Assembly (NCBI GenBank): GCA_020698575.1
Contig: CM036248.1
Location: 23,486,229-23,550,228 of the forward strand
Direction of reading: 5' to 3'
Origin: Bostrychus sinensis
Taxonomy: Eukaryota; Chordata; Actinopteri; Gobiiformes; Eleotridae
DNA length: 64,000 bases
Positions 24,106 through 34,216 of this stretch are shown here, in pieces (position 1 is the first letter of the stretch; every line of letters begins with the position of its first letter). The position numbers and the translations under genes are program-made. Below the pieces are notes generated by a model, which ran no database searches, was not told the origin of the DNA, and saw nothing but the letters and a program-made list of their open reading frames with translations.

Positions 24106-24805
24106 CAGGCCTGATCAAAATTTTAAGACCAATTGAAAGATTGCACAAATTTACCTTTTGCACTGTTGGATCTTAAAGAGGTTCTAAGTAGAGCTTCAAA
24201 ATAAAAATAAAAATTAAAAAATTGAGTAAGCAATTCATTGAAAAGAGCAATTAAAGTTGATCAAAAGTTTAAGGCCATGGCTAAAAAAAAACTGAAATAC
24301 CCCTCAAAACAGAAATAAAACTTTCAAAAAGGACTCAGTAATGAGTAGCTTTACTGTTCTAGATTATCACTTCAAAATGTTGTTTTGTTTCATGTTTGAA
24401 GTGAGTGCTTCCAGGAGGCTAGAGGGAATGTTGCTCCAAGTTGTGAGGATGACTTCACGAAGGGCATCCACTGTCTGGAAACTGATGCTCATTTCTGTAA
24501 ACTACACTTGCCAATCATCCCCAAATGTTCTCTATTGGACTTAGATCAGAAGAACACACAGGATGGTCCAAAAGAGTGATGTGATTCTTCTGAAGAAGTC
24601 CTTTGTCAGGCGGGCCTTGTGAACTGCAGCATTCTCCTGTTGAATAACCCTCATTACTACACAGACGAGGGCCCTCAGTCATGAGGGATGCCCGCTGCAA
24701 CATCTCCACATAGTCAGCCGGCATTTGACCCCCGTACAATCTGAAGCTCCATTGTTCCACTGAAGGAAAAAGCAGCCCAGATCATGATGGGGCCTCTCCA
24801 CTGTG
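24106..24805 (-). mobile_element. Tc1-like transposon (second family), cut by the duplication junction
   Basis: The left end, CAGGCCTGATCAAAATTTTA, follows a TA. The minus-strand fragment encodes the transposase C terminus with SSDLSPIENIWG. It stops at 24805, exactly where the tandem duplication joins the other Tc1-like element. The fuller version is at 47686-49137. Confidence 0.85.
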
Positions 24806-24807
24806 GG

Positions 24808-25555
24808 TGCTCTAATAGTATGGTTCTTGAGGCCAGGACTGTCTGGTCTGAGCAGGATCAGAGCAGGATCTAGGTGACCTCACACATGTTCCTGGCTTAG
24901 TTCAAACTCTGTCAGGACTTTTGTTTTTAGTGAATCTTATAAATATTTTACTTTAAAGAAGAGTTTTCTGTCTCAGACAGAGCCCAGAGTGAGACCTGTA
25001 TTGTGACCACAGGATCCTCTCTGCTGTGTGTGGACAGTGTGGTCCTGAGGGCCTCAGTAAACCTGGACAAATTTAAAAATGACACACAGTGAGCTATAAT
25101 GTGTGGTATATCCAATATAGATTTTTTGTAAAAGAAAAACTAACTAACACTTCAAGTGATAAAAACATATACACATATACACATTTTTCACTGGGGTCAT
25201 TAATGACCCCGATATGTTTTTGTTTATAAATTTCTGAAATTACATCAGAAACTCAAAACAACTACATGAAGTCATAGACAACAAGTCACCCAACAAAGTC
25301 ATGGAAAATCAGAGCAATAAAATAAAGTGATGATAAAAAATATTTTAAAAATATAAGCACGGGGTCATGTTTTGCCCCACTTGGTCAAATGAGCGTTAAA
25401 GAGCTGTAATTTCTAAACCCTTTGTCTGATTTTGGTGTGAATACTTTATACTTTAAGCACATATGAATTATATAACTTTATTTTGAATATGTTTTGGTAA
25501 AAAGGCTAAAATAACACAACTTATGAAAGTATTCAAATACCTATGGACCCAACTG
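24808..25555 (-). mobile_element. Tc1-like transposon (first family), truncated copy 2
   Basis: This matches 12359-14597 without the LINE. It keeps the right terminal inverted repeat and the following TA at 25556. It preserves the uninterrupted target site (one GATAT at 25211-25215). The left two-fifths of the element are missing because of the duplication junction. Confidence 0.85.
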
Positions 25556-25992
25556 TAAATAGTATTAATATTAATATTCTATGATAGCCTATAGCCAGCC
25601 CTGCAATAGACATTTTCCCTGCAAGGTTTTTAGCTGTCATTTATCCAGTGTTGACCAGTCCTGTAGCCCAGCTAGTCAATCAGAATGTCCATTATTCCAA
25701 AGTGACCTCTCAGCCTTATGGGGGCATCATTTAGAACCCCTGACATATATAATATTTTAATATTTTAATTTGAATAGATTACTTTTGATGCTATCAGGTG
25801 ACATAGATTTTCTGATTTTATTAGATTATTCTATATTGACAAACCATTTCCCATCAGCTGTCTTTTAAAGATGTTTAAAAATTGCATGTTAAGGTAAAAA
25901 GGCAACTGCTATATGAAAAGAACAGATGACTGAAGGTGGATGTGGTTAAGTGTGGTTGGAACAATTTGAAGGTAAGAGGAGGGAGGTCAAAC

Positions 25993-25999
25993 TATATAA
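25993..25999 (+). promoter_or_regulatory. TATA box of RNase gene 2
   Basis: TATATAA occurs in the same context as gene 1. The first-exon donor CAG|GTAAAT lies at 26052/26053 and exon 2 begins at 26151. The intron is slightly shorter than in copy 1. Confidence 0.75.
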
Positions 26000-26159
26000 G
26001 CCCTGAACATCTTAAAAGTGCTTCATTTCACTTCAGAACTGCCATAAAACAGGTAAATATTGATCCTCTTTGAATTTCTTCTTTTACATTATGCATTATA
26101 CATTGAAAAGCTGTTTTCTGTTTTTGTTTGTTTGTTTTTTTTAATCAAAGCAACCCAAG

Positions 26160-26639
26160 ATGATTAGACAGACTGCCTTCTTGCTGCTGATGCTGGTGTC
26201 TGTCAGTGCTTTCCTTAAAAAGAAAAAATCACTAAGTCCCTATGAGAGATTCCAAAAATTTAATAATTCTCATATCATCAAAGATAAAATGCATGTCAAT
26301 GAGTGTTTCGACATGCTGCAAACAAAAGGGATCAACAAAGAAAAGCTGAACTGCAAGAAGATGAACACATTTATCCAAGCGCCGATACAAGATGTCATCA
26401 AGATCTGCCAGAACGGAGAGAAACAAAAGGTCAAGAACGAGATCATGTTTAAGAGCCGTGAACTGTTTGACATCACTGTGTGCAACCTGACAAAGGCTGG
26501 CAAGTTCCCCAACTGCAAGTACACTGGGGAATCAAAGAAGTCCAAAATACTCATCAAATGTTCTGATGTAAACCTTCCAGTGCACTTTCACAATGAGGCC
26601 AATTATGATGACTATGAGATAGTGCTGTGGGAAAACTGA
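26160..26639 (+). CDS. Secreted RNase A-superfamily protein, tandem copy 2 (more cationic)
   Basis: The product has 159 residues and is identical to copy 1 apart from five substitutions and one inserted residue. Relative to copy 1 numbering these are D35N, D84N, E89K, M111K and D146A, plus an extra Ile right after Ile39, next to catalytic His38. The signal peptide, CKKMNTFI signature, catalytic His/Lys/His and six cysteines are retained, so it should fold and may be active. The five changes together add about six positive charges. No synonymous difference was found across the coding region. Function is inferred as for copy 1, possibly with shifted antimicrobial or cell-binding properties. Confidence 0.9.
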   Translation: MIRQTAFLLLMLVSVSAFLKKKKSLSPYERFQKFNNSHIIKDKMHVNECFDMLQTKGINKEKLNCKKMNTFIQAPIQDVIKICQNGEKQKVKNEIMFKSRELFDITVCNLTKAGKFPNCKYTGESKKSKILIKCSDVNLPVHFHNEANYDDYEIVLWEN

Positions 26640-26918
26640 TTTTTAAAAGTTTTTAAGTTTTTAAAAAAAGTGCTTTGAGACTTTGAGCTTGATAGATGAA
26701 AGTAGACTTGACAATGCTAAACCACATGTAGGCTGTGTGTCATTCTGATCAGAAGCTTGTGGCTAGAAAAGCAGCTATAAAGGTGAACAACTGTGTGAGA
26801 AACTGATGCGAGTTTTATCTAAATGATTATTTGCTTTTTAAGTGTTGGACAGACATTGTGAACAATTAGTATTTTGCTTTGAAACATATGCATGAATTGT
26901 AACCAGAGGACATGTCTT

Positions 26919-26924
26919 AATAAA
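26919..26924 (+). terminator. Polyadenylation signal of RNase gene 2
   Basis: AATAAA, the equivalent of 15977-15982 in copy 1. Confidence 0.75.
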
Positions 26925-28010
26925 GAAATGATTAGATGCATTTAAATCAAAACTCTAGTTGTTGTTCTTGTTTTATTAGTGTTTTTAGTGTTGAAGATGT
27001 TCTTCAAGGTAACCCCATATTGTCTATTAATTATTAGTCAGATTAGCACACTGAATTAAAATAAAATGATCTTTGTGATCACTACAAGAAAATATTAAAT
27101 TTGATCAAAGATTTTGCATGCAGCAAATTATGCTTATCTGAAGTTTTCTACAGTTTTGTCTATTAAGGATAAAACTATTTTCTAATTAATTCTTAATGTG
27201 GCACGATTAGGGGTTAAGGCCAATATATATACACATTTATGTCAGCCAGTTTATAGTAGCAACGCCACCCTGGGCTATAGTTCCAGGGACCACCTAAATT
27301 TAACCCAACACAAGTCAAAAGGACACAGGTGAGTAACTGAATGGATCAGAGACACAAATTAATTTACATTCATTTTATTAATCCTTTAAGTTAGTTTAGT
27401 TTAAGGCACACAATTCTTTATTCATTCTAATTTTGTAAAAGACTAAAACTCACTCACTCCCATTCACACAAACACCCACACATCATTAAAACATTTCAGT
27501 ATGCCCGAACACAATGTTCACAAACTCAGTTCCTTGTGAACACCCTACAGCCGCTCACTGATTGGTTGATTAGTTTATGATTTACCTCCACAATTGATGG
27601 GAAGTTCGGTCGCTAGAGGGCGCTCTGTATCAAGAGCCGTAAACCAGTCTTTGTCCTTAGAGAAGCGCCATCAACATTAATTGGGAGCAACGCCCCACAC
27701 AAATTAGTTCATAGCCGTAATAGCCGAAGACAGAAAGAAGGGGAGGCTGGATACAGGAGCCTATAGGATAATACAGTAGATGTTAAGTGGCATAGTATGT
27801 GGCACAGGTTTCAGAGCACAGTAATAACGTACCGTGGACCGAAAGGACGCCGCGTGCCGCTCGCCAGGCCCTCACTTCCAAGATGCCCTTTGCAGCGCTT
27901 TACGCCGGACGCGACTCACCCACGCCAACAACCCACAGGCACGACAGGTAGAGCACACACAGGTAACGCTGGAGGCATGACTTCAATATGAGTGTCGGCA
28001 TGCTACAAAC

Positions 28011-28278
28011 AACAGCGTGTTAGCCAATCTCCCACACATTAACAAACAAACAACAAACTCACCAAAGGTGCATGCCAAGCACGCGCACAGGTAACGCAGA
28101 AGACGTGACTCCAGTAAAGTCACCAGCCTGCTAAAAACAACAGCGTGTTAGCCAATCTCCCACACATTAACAAACACCCAACAAACTCACCAAAGGTGCA
28201 TGCTGAGCACGCGCACAGGTGACGCAGAAGACGTGACTCCAGTAAAGTCACCAGCCTGCTAAAAACAACAGCGTGTTA
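28011..28278. repeat. 128-bp tandem repeat inside the TTAA element
   Basis: The motif AACAGCGTGTTAGCCAATCT recurs at 28011 and 28139, and starts again at 28267, a constant 128-base period. The third unit is split by the nested element and resumes at 28975. The units contain GACGTGACTCC and ACGCGCACAGGT blocks. Internal repeats of this kind can act as enhancers in LTRs. That role is not shown here. Confidence 0.85.
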
Positions 28279-28974
28279 AGGCCTAGATACACCAAGGCGA
28301 CTCCCAGACTGCCACCGATAAGACAGCTCGTCTCTTCTCGTCTCCTCTCGTTCCCTCCCGTTTCCTCACGTCGCATGACATTTTTCCCTCTTCATACACC
28401 GAAGTGACAACCGTCCTAAAGACCGTGTAATTACCCCCCCCCCCCAAAGCGGCAGATGGCGCTAGCCAGTGAGCAAAGATCAACGGAAGTGACACAATGT
28501 TTGCGGAAGACATATGCATACAGCGCGCCTTGGTCTGCCACTGTTCTCAGCTTGTTTGAACATTTGAGAAGCGTGATAATGGCTGGTTTGGACATTGTTT
28601 TGTGTGGATTAGGTGCCGCTGCTCTGTTACTTGAAGATGATAACTTTCCGCACGGAATTGTGAAGAATGCAAAAATGGTGACGGTACGCTGCCACAGCGT
28701 TTGTCACCTCTCGTCACTCCGTCACTTCCGCTAAAATTCCCGTGAGCTGATTGGCGCGGCAGCTGTAGTGCTAGGCCTATCAGAGCGCGTCGTGCCAAAG
28801 ACCAAAGACGCCGATTCAACAAGGCTAATCGGCAGGAAACTAGTCAGACGGCCTCCGTCCTGGAGCGATGGGGGGCGACGGCGCATACATATCAAACGGA
28901 CGGAAATGAGCGATGTGGAAGAACCGTTAAGACGGCTTCAGACGGGCGATCGTCGCCTTGGTGTATACCCCCCT
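28279..28974. mobile_element. Harbinger-like non-autonomous element (696 bp), nested
   Basis: It is flanked by TTA on both sides (28276-28278 and 28975-28977), and the uninterrupted sister repeat units show the empty site. Its terminal inverted repeats both contain TACACCAAGGCGAC. TTA duplications with such ends suit PIF/Harbinger. The internal sequence (for example a short open frame at 28456-28734) is not recognised as a transposase, so it depended on another element. Confidence 0.75.
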
Positions 28975-29472
28975 TTAGCCAATCTCCGGCGCACCAACAA
29001 ACAACCAACAAACTCACCGAAGGTGTATGCCGAGCACGTGCACAGGTGACACCAATGGCGTTATTTCAGTAGAGTCCCCAGCCTCCAAAGGTGCACACGG
29101 TGGTTGTATATGGCACTTGCTTTGGCTTTACGCCTTATAAATGGGCAACTTGGACACCCATTTAGCCCAATGCAGCTCAACAGCCGCGGCTCCAGCACTG
29201 AGCAACAACGCGTGACGTCAGAGGGGAAAAGGGGACAGAGACCCCCCTCTTATAGACTACCACCCTAACGTAATTGGTTAACCAGCGGATGTGCGGGCAT
29301 ATCACCACATTAAGAAGCCAAAATAATATATTCCAGATGTAACATAGAAGCAAACTTTTCAAAGCTTTTGTCTTTAATGGTCTGGGCACTCTTAAAAGAA
29401 TGTGTTAAAAACCTACACATTTTTGGGTTACAGCCTCCAACTCATGTTGTGTTAAATTAATCCATAGATGGG

Positions 29473-29808
29473 AATGGGAATGGGATTTATATAGCGCTTT
29501 ACCTATGACACAAGTCATCCAAAGAGCTTTATACAGAAGGGAAGGGTATTTCATTCACTCCATAGTCAGTGGTGGTAAGCTTTGTTTTGTAGCCACAGTT
29601 TCCCCTTGGGTAGACAGAAGCGGTTGCACACATCTGCACCAACAGACCGTCCGGCCACCACCAACCACTCACTCACTCACACCGGCTTCCTGGTGTTCCC
29701 CAGCAGTCTCCCATCCAGGTACTGACCAGGCCCTACCCTGCTTAGCTTCTGAGGTCTGACTGGATTGGGCATCCACAAGGCGGTATGGTCTACACAAGTG
29801 TTATACAC
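29473..29808 (-). mobile_element. 5S rRNA-derived SINE, copy 2
   Basis: Duplicate of 16430-16765; the 5S-like part is at 29697-29791. It is essentially unchanged. Confidence 0.75.
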
Positions 29809-30594
29809 CAGATGTGTTAAAATCATTATCCAATTATGCTGCGCTGCTTTATTAAAATTATACCAACAACAGTTTTGAACAGTTTGAACTGTTGAATTTT
29901 ACAGTAAATGGTCCTTATCCATATAATGTTACATTTTAAAAGATTTTTATTTATTTATTTATTTATTTTTAGCTGAGAGAATCAGAGAACATGAGTCACC
30001 TCAGCATAATGGGAAAAAAAAAATCACTGTGTAGACTGACCCGAGACACCAGCAGCAAATGCACATGCTAGTCTTAGACTGGAAAAACTGTCATCTTTAG
30101 AGCAATATAAGCTGATGTAAACAAAAAAGAAAACTGAATTTTGTGTATTTGTCCAGTTGGTGCATGAGTCATGTATATCACAGTTCCTCTGAGTCATGAT
30201 TGGACCACGACTGATATTCACTGGGGTATGTTATATAGTAGTATTGAGTCTGTAGTTGACTCTCAGAAACAAACTGTATGGAATTTGGTGACTAGTGATT
30301 GGTCACACTGTGCCGACGCTTCAAAGTGCGTGTCGAGTAATCCAGGAAGTATCTCAGTGAAGCGTGTATCAAGGTTTTGCAGTGAGTGACATCACTGAAA
30401 CCTCGTAAAACCTCACTATGTGAAGCAGTTCATGAAGTGGTTTGACTTTTCGCTCATTGTATTAAAGCCCAAGGAATCACTTTATGTATGTATGTAATGG
30501 TTGTGTGTGTGGACCCCAGGAACAATAGTCTTTACTGTGGTAAGGACTAATGGAGATCAACAATAAACAATAAATAAACAATAAACTTTACAGG

Positions 30595-31295
30595 AGGGAG
30601 GTGGACCGCCTGGTGTCCTGGTGCAGCCACAACAACCTGGAGGTGTATGCCCAGAAGACAGTGAAGATGATTGTAGACTTTTGGAAAGTCTCAGCCTCAC
30701 TCACCCCAGTCACCCTGACACACACCCCCATCACCCCTGTGGACTGCTTTCACTTCCTGGGCACCACCTTCACCCAGGACCATCAGCTCCCTCATCAAGA
30801 AGGCCCAGCAGAGGATGTTCTTCCGGCAGCAGCTGAAGAAATTCAACCTGCCAGCTAAGCTGATGGTGCAGTTCTACACTGCCATCACTGAGTCCATCCT
30901 TACCTCCTCCACCATGGGGACAGACACAGACTGCAGCGCATCATGCGTTCTGCTGGGAAGGTGATCAGCTGCAGCCTCCCATCTCTTCATGACCTGTACA
31001 TCTCCAGGACTCTGGAGCGTGCAGGTCGGATCACAACAGACCGTTCTCATCCTGGACATGGACTCCTTGAGCCTCTCCCCTCAGGCAGAAGGCTAAGGTC
31101 CATTCGGACCAGAACCTCCCGTCACAAGAACAGTTTCTTCCCCTCTGCTGTGGGACTCATAAACACTGGATAACCCAACTGCTGTTGTCACAAATGTAAC
31201 TTTATCCGCCCGCTCTTTTGCACTGTTTACATCTGATTGTATAAACTTATCTGGTACCTGTTTGTATTCATCTGTATTGTCATAGTCCCTGTTTA
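30595..31295 (+). mobile_element. LINE fragment, copy 2
   Basis: Duplicate of 17560-18260 with a few base changes, for example GCC to ACC near 30702. The same C-terminal polymerase blocks are present, and it is not coding-competent. Confidence 0.75.
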
Positions 31296-32555
31296 GATTT
31301 TATATTGTTATGCTATTTTGTGAATATACATAACTTAAACACTTTTTGTTTATAACTGTATATTTTGTAAATTTAAATTAGTCAGTTTATAGCATTTTTT
31401 TTTTTTACTTTTTCCTATTGTATCCTGCATGTGTATTTATTATGATTATGATTATGATTATTATTATGATTATTATTATTATTGTTATTATTATTGGCTA
31501 CGTTACTTATCTTTTTTTAATTTTATGTTTGCACCAAGGACCAAAGAAAAGCCTTAGTGATGTGAATCTTTCACTTACTATGGCAAAATATGATTTTGAT
31601 TCACTATTTGTCAGTAGTTTTGGAGTTTTGAGAGTTCATGGAGTGACGTATTGGTTAATTTTGGTGCTAGAGTTTAACCTTCAAAGAAAATAAAATGTAG
31701 GCTATTAAAAGTTTTCAATAAGTTCTAAATAAAAATGAATAAAGTGTCCCTCTTCAACAGTCGCACTGGTGGTACCACTACATTAAGGAAATTGTCTCTG
31801 AGTATTAAGATGTTTGGCTTAAATAGTAGCAAATGATGCACATTGACGCATCACCCACAAGTGAACCAATGGGTTGCAATGCTTAAATGCTTCATGGGGC
31901 TTCATCTTGCCATCATTATTGTCAGCGGTGAAAAATATTACTTCAGTTGCAAGTCAGATGTGCTGCCCACTACACCACAGAGGACAAAAAGTACTTTTAC
32001 TTCCCTAGACAATTTAAAGTTTTACTCAATTAAAAGTAAAAGTATGTTTTACAAAATGTACTCAGAAAGTACTTTTTCTTAAAAAAAAAATTACTTATTA
32101 TTAGTAATTTGCTTGAGTAAAAGTATCTAGTTACTGTCCACTACTGACTATTGCTGACATAATTATTTTAGTATTATGGCTAAAGTATCATTCAAGAACA
32201 AGTAAAGTTTACAATCAATGGCCATTCAACAATGGGAGTGAGTGCATTCAAATGTGCTCATTGTATCTTCAGGACATTAGGCCATGTGTGGCATTGTTCA
32301 CCAGTGTCATGCAGTGCTGAGTGTGATTTTTAACACACATTGTTGTTTTAAAAATGAAAGTGACAAAACCATGCTCCAGATAAAATGTTTACTACATCAT
32401 TCTCATGATAAACCATGTTCTCACGGGCCGTTCAGATGACAATGCGTTTTGTCGAATCCGCAAAGTTTTGATTGCGGTGTTACCTTACGTTTACACCAAG
32501 ATAGGGTTTCTGTTTTCCGAATCAACAAAGGTTTGAAAACGCTGGAAGAGGTGTT
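31296..32555. other. Non-coding duplicated spacer, copy 2
   Basis: This matches 18261-19955 of copy 1, but about 290 bases (equivalent to 18820-19105) and about 130 bases (equivalent to 19605-19740) are absent here. It contains a shortened ATT-type microsatellite at 31436-31496. No gene is recognised. Confidence 0.6.
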
Positions 32556-32785
32556 CCCCTTCAAAAGGTAAACTTTGATGCTGCGTAGCATACGCTATGG
32601 GAAATGTCGTTTGTTGGACCACTTGTGAAGCTTGTGTGTCAAACACGCCAAAGGGATTTGGCCTGCTTATATACCTCGTGCTCAATCAACAGCACCTGCG
32701 AGATTGGGCGCACCTGGTTGATTGAGGTGGGAGGTATAAAAGGCACGTGACTGGAACAGTCTCTAGCTCAGTTTGTCTTCAGACT
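32556..32785 (+). repeat. Left inverted terminal repeat of DIRS
   Basis: This is the reverse complement of most of 37058-37262, for example CATAGCGTATGCTACGCAGC at the far end. It includes a TATA-like GGTATAAAAGG near 32732 and a conserved GATTGAGGTGGGAGG block, so it probably holds the promoter. Confidence 0.85.
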
Positions 32786-32860
32786 GCTGTGTGTTGTGAG
32801 CTCTGTGTGTTGTGAGCTCGTGTGTTACAAAGAAATATATTTGAAGCAAATATATATTTT

Positions 32861-34216
32861 ATGACTGAACAAAGCGCTAGAGTGTGTGTTCCTCCCTGCC
32901 AGAGGCAGCTGGCAGAGGACGATTTACACGCGTTTTGTTTTGAGTGCTTGGGGGAAGATCACGCGGCCCTCGGGCTAGCGGGGGAGTGCGAGCACTGTGA
33001 CCTCCTTTCGGTCAAGATCTTGCGTGCTCGCCTCGCCTTTTTCAAAGAGCGGGGCGGCACTTCCCCGCTGCGATCCTGGGGGTTGCGTGTGGAGCTGGCA
33101 GAGGGGCCGGGATCAGAGGGCTCTCTGTGCCTTGCGCTCCTGCCAGATGAGGATGAGGCCCATGCTTCCGCTGAGCATGGGTCTGATGACACCTCCTCCC
33201 TGGCCCCCTCTGCCACTGCCTCACGGCGCTCCTCCCGCTCTCAAGTAGAGGTTGAGGAGTTGCTCGAGGTCATCACCAGGGCAGTGGAGCGGCTCAGTCT
33301 TGACTGGCCGTTGGGCCAGGATTCCCCCAAGCGCTCTAAATTGGACGACAGGTTTCTGTCGAGTGGCCAGGGGGAGAGATCTCAGCGGCGGTCTCTCCCC
33401 TTTTTCGATGATCTCCACGAGGAGCTCTCTCGCTCGTGGAGTCATCCGTATTCGTCCCGCGTCTTTGTCCCTTCAACGCTGACGTATTCGGCTATTGTCG
33501 GGGCAGAGACGCGGGGCTATGGGGCGATGCCCCGGGTTGAAGAGGCGCTTGCGGGCTACCTCTCCCCTGGGGCTTCCTCCTCCCTCCAGAAGCCCACCCT
33601 CCCCACCAAGCCGTGCCACATGACGTCATCGCTGGTGGGGAAGGCGTTTCAGGCTGCGGGTCAGGCTGGTGCAGCCTTACACACTATGACTGTGTTGCAG
33701 GCCTATCAAGCTGACCTGCTCAAGGATCTGAGTGCGGGGGGGTCCTTAGACCAAGAGGCGTTTTTGGAGCTCCGCCGTGCCACATATCTCTCTCTCCATG
33801 CGACCAAACAGACAGCCCGTGCCATCGGCCGCTCTATGGTGGCTTTGGTCGCTATGGAGAGGCATCTGTGGCTTAACCTCACGGGCATTAAGGAGAAGGA
33901 CCATACCTTCCTCCCTGATGCCCCGGTCTCCCCCTCTGGCCTTTTTGGTGACGCCGTGGACGCCGTCGCCATGAGGTTTCGGGAGGCTAAACGCTATGAG
34001 GAGGCGTTTGTGAGGTTTCTCCCCCGCCGTGCTCAGGTCCCAGGGCCGTCGGCCACTCGGCCCCGGCCAGGTCCAGCCTCTTCCCGTGGTGCCGCCCAGA
34101 AGCAGAGTGTGGCGGAGCGTGCCCCCCCGCCTAAGTCTTGGGGGGCCGACCGCCGCACCGCTTCTAAGAGGCTGGACCTGCGCTCTGTGATTTCGAGCAA
34201 ACCGTCAACCTCCTGA
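32861..34216 (+). CDS. DIRS gag-like ORF, intact
   Basis: A 451-residue uninterrupted frame. ATG at 32861 is chosen as the first ATG in the frame, after the promoter. The N-terminal 60 residues have a CxxC ... HxxCxxCLGxxHA ... CxxC pattern typical of DIRS gag proteins and probably zinc-binding. A Ser- and charge-rich middle and a basic, Pro/Arg-rich C terminus follow. Its TGA overlaps the ATG of the next frame (TGATG). It would package the RNA or cDNA intermediate. An open gag beside a broken pol is notable. Confidence 0.8.
   Translation: MTEQSARVCVPPCQRQLAEDDLHAFCFECLGEDHAALGLAGECEHCDLLSVKILRARLAFFKERGGTSPLRSWGLRVELAEGPGSEGSLCLALLPDEDEAHASAEHGSDDTSSLAPSATASRRSSRSQVEVEELLEVITRAVERLSLDWPLGQDSPKRSKLDDRFLSSGQGERSQRRSLPFFDDLHEELSRSWSHPYSSRVFVPSTLTYSAIVGAETRGYGAMPRVEEALAGYLSPGASSSLQKPTLPTKPCHMTSSLVGKAFQAAGQAGAALHTMTVLQAYQADLLKDLSAGGSLDQEAFLELRRATYLSLHATKQTARAIGRSMVALVAMERHLWLNLTGIKEKDHTFLPDAPVSPSGLFGDAVDAVAMRFREAKRYEEAFVRFLPRRAQVPGPSATRPRPGPASSRGAAQKQSVAERAPPPKSWGADRRTASKRLDLRSVISSKPSTS

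Larger units (their letters stand above)
12359..24805 (+). repeat. Tandem duplication, copy 1
   Basis: This unit is repeated almost base for base as copy 2 (24808-48388) once later insertions are removed. Matching blocks are 12359-12766 with 24808-25215; 14249-16276 with 25211-27196; 16277-19955 with about 29314-32555; 19957-20000 with 37319-37363; about 20003-20105 with 45750-45851; and 23192-24805 with 45852-46679 plus 47604-48388. Copy 1 holds the first RNase gene. It carries two private LINE insertions (12767-14248 and 20106-23191). Confidence 0.9.
27197..29309. mobile_element. TTAA-flanked TG...CA element (solo-LTR-like or unknown DNA transposon)
   Basis: It is bounded by TTAA on both sides (27193-27196 and 29310-29313). 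The empty site in copy 1 has a single TTAA (16270s), so the boundaries are exact. The ends are TGTGG...CCACA. TG/CA ends with a 4-bp target duplication suit a solo LTR, whereas TTAA would also suit a piggyBac-like or Kolobok-like element. The ends do not look like standard piggyBac termini. It holds 128-bp tandem repeats and a nested Harbinger-like element. No coding capacity is recognised. Confidence 0.8.

Noticed and set aside
28011..28278. Regularly spaced repeats that could suggest a CRISPR array
   Set aside because: The units are contiguous 128-bp tandem repeats without spacers, in a eukaryotic transposable element.
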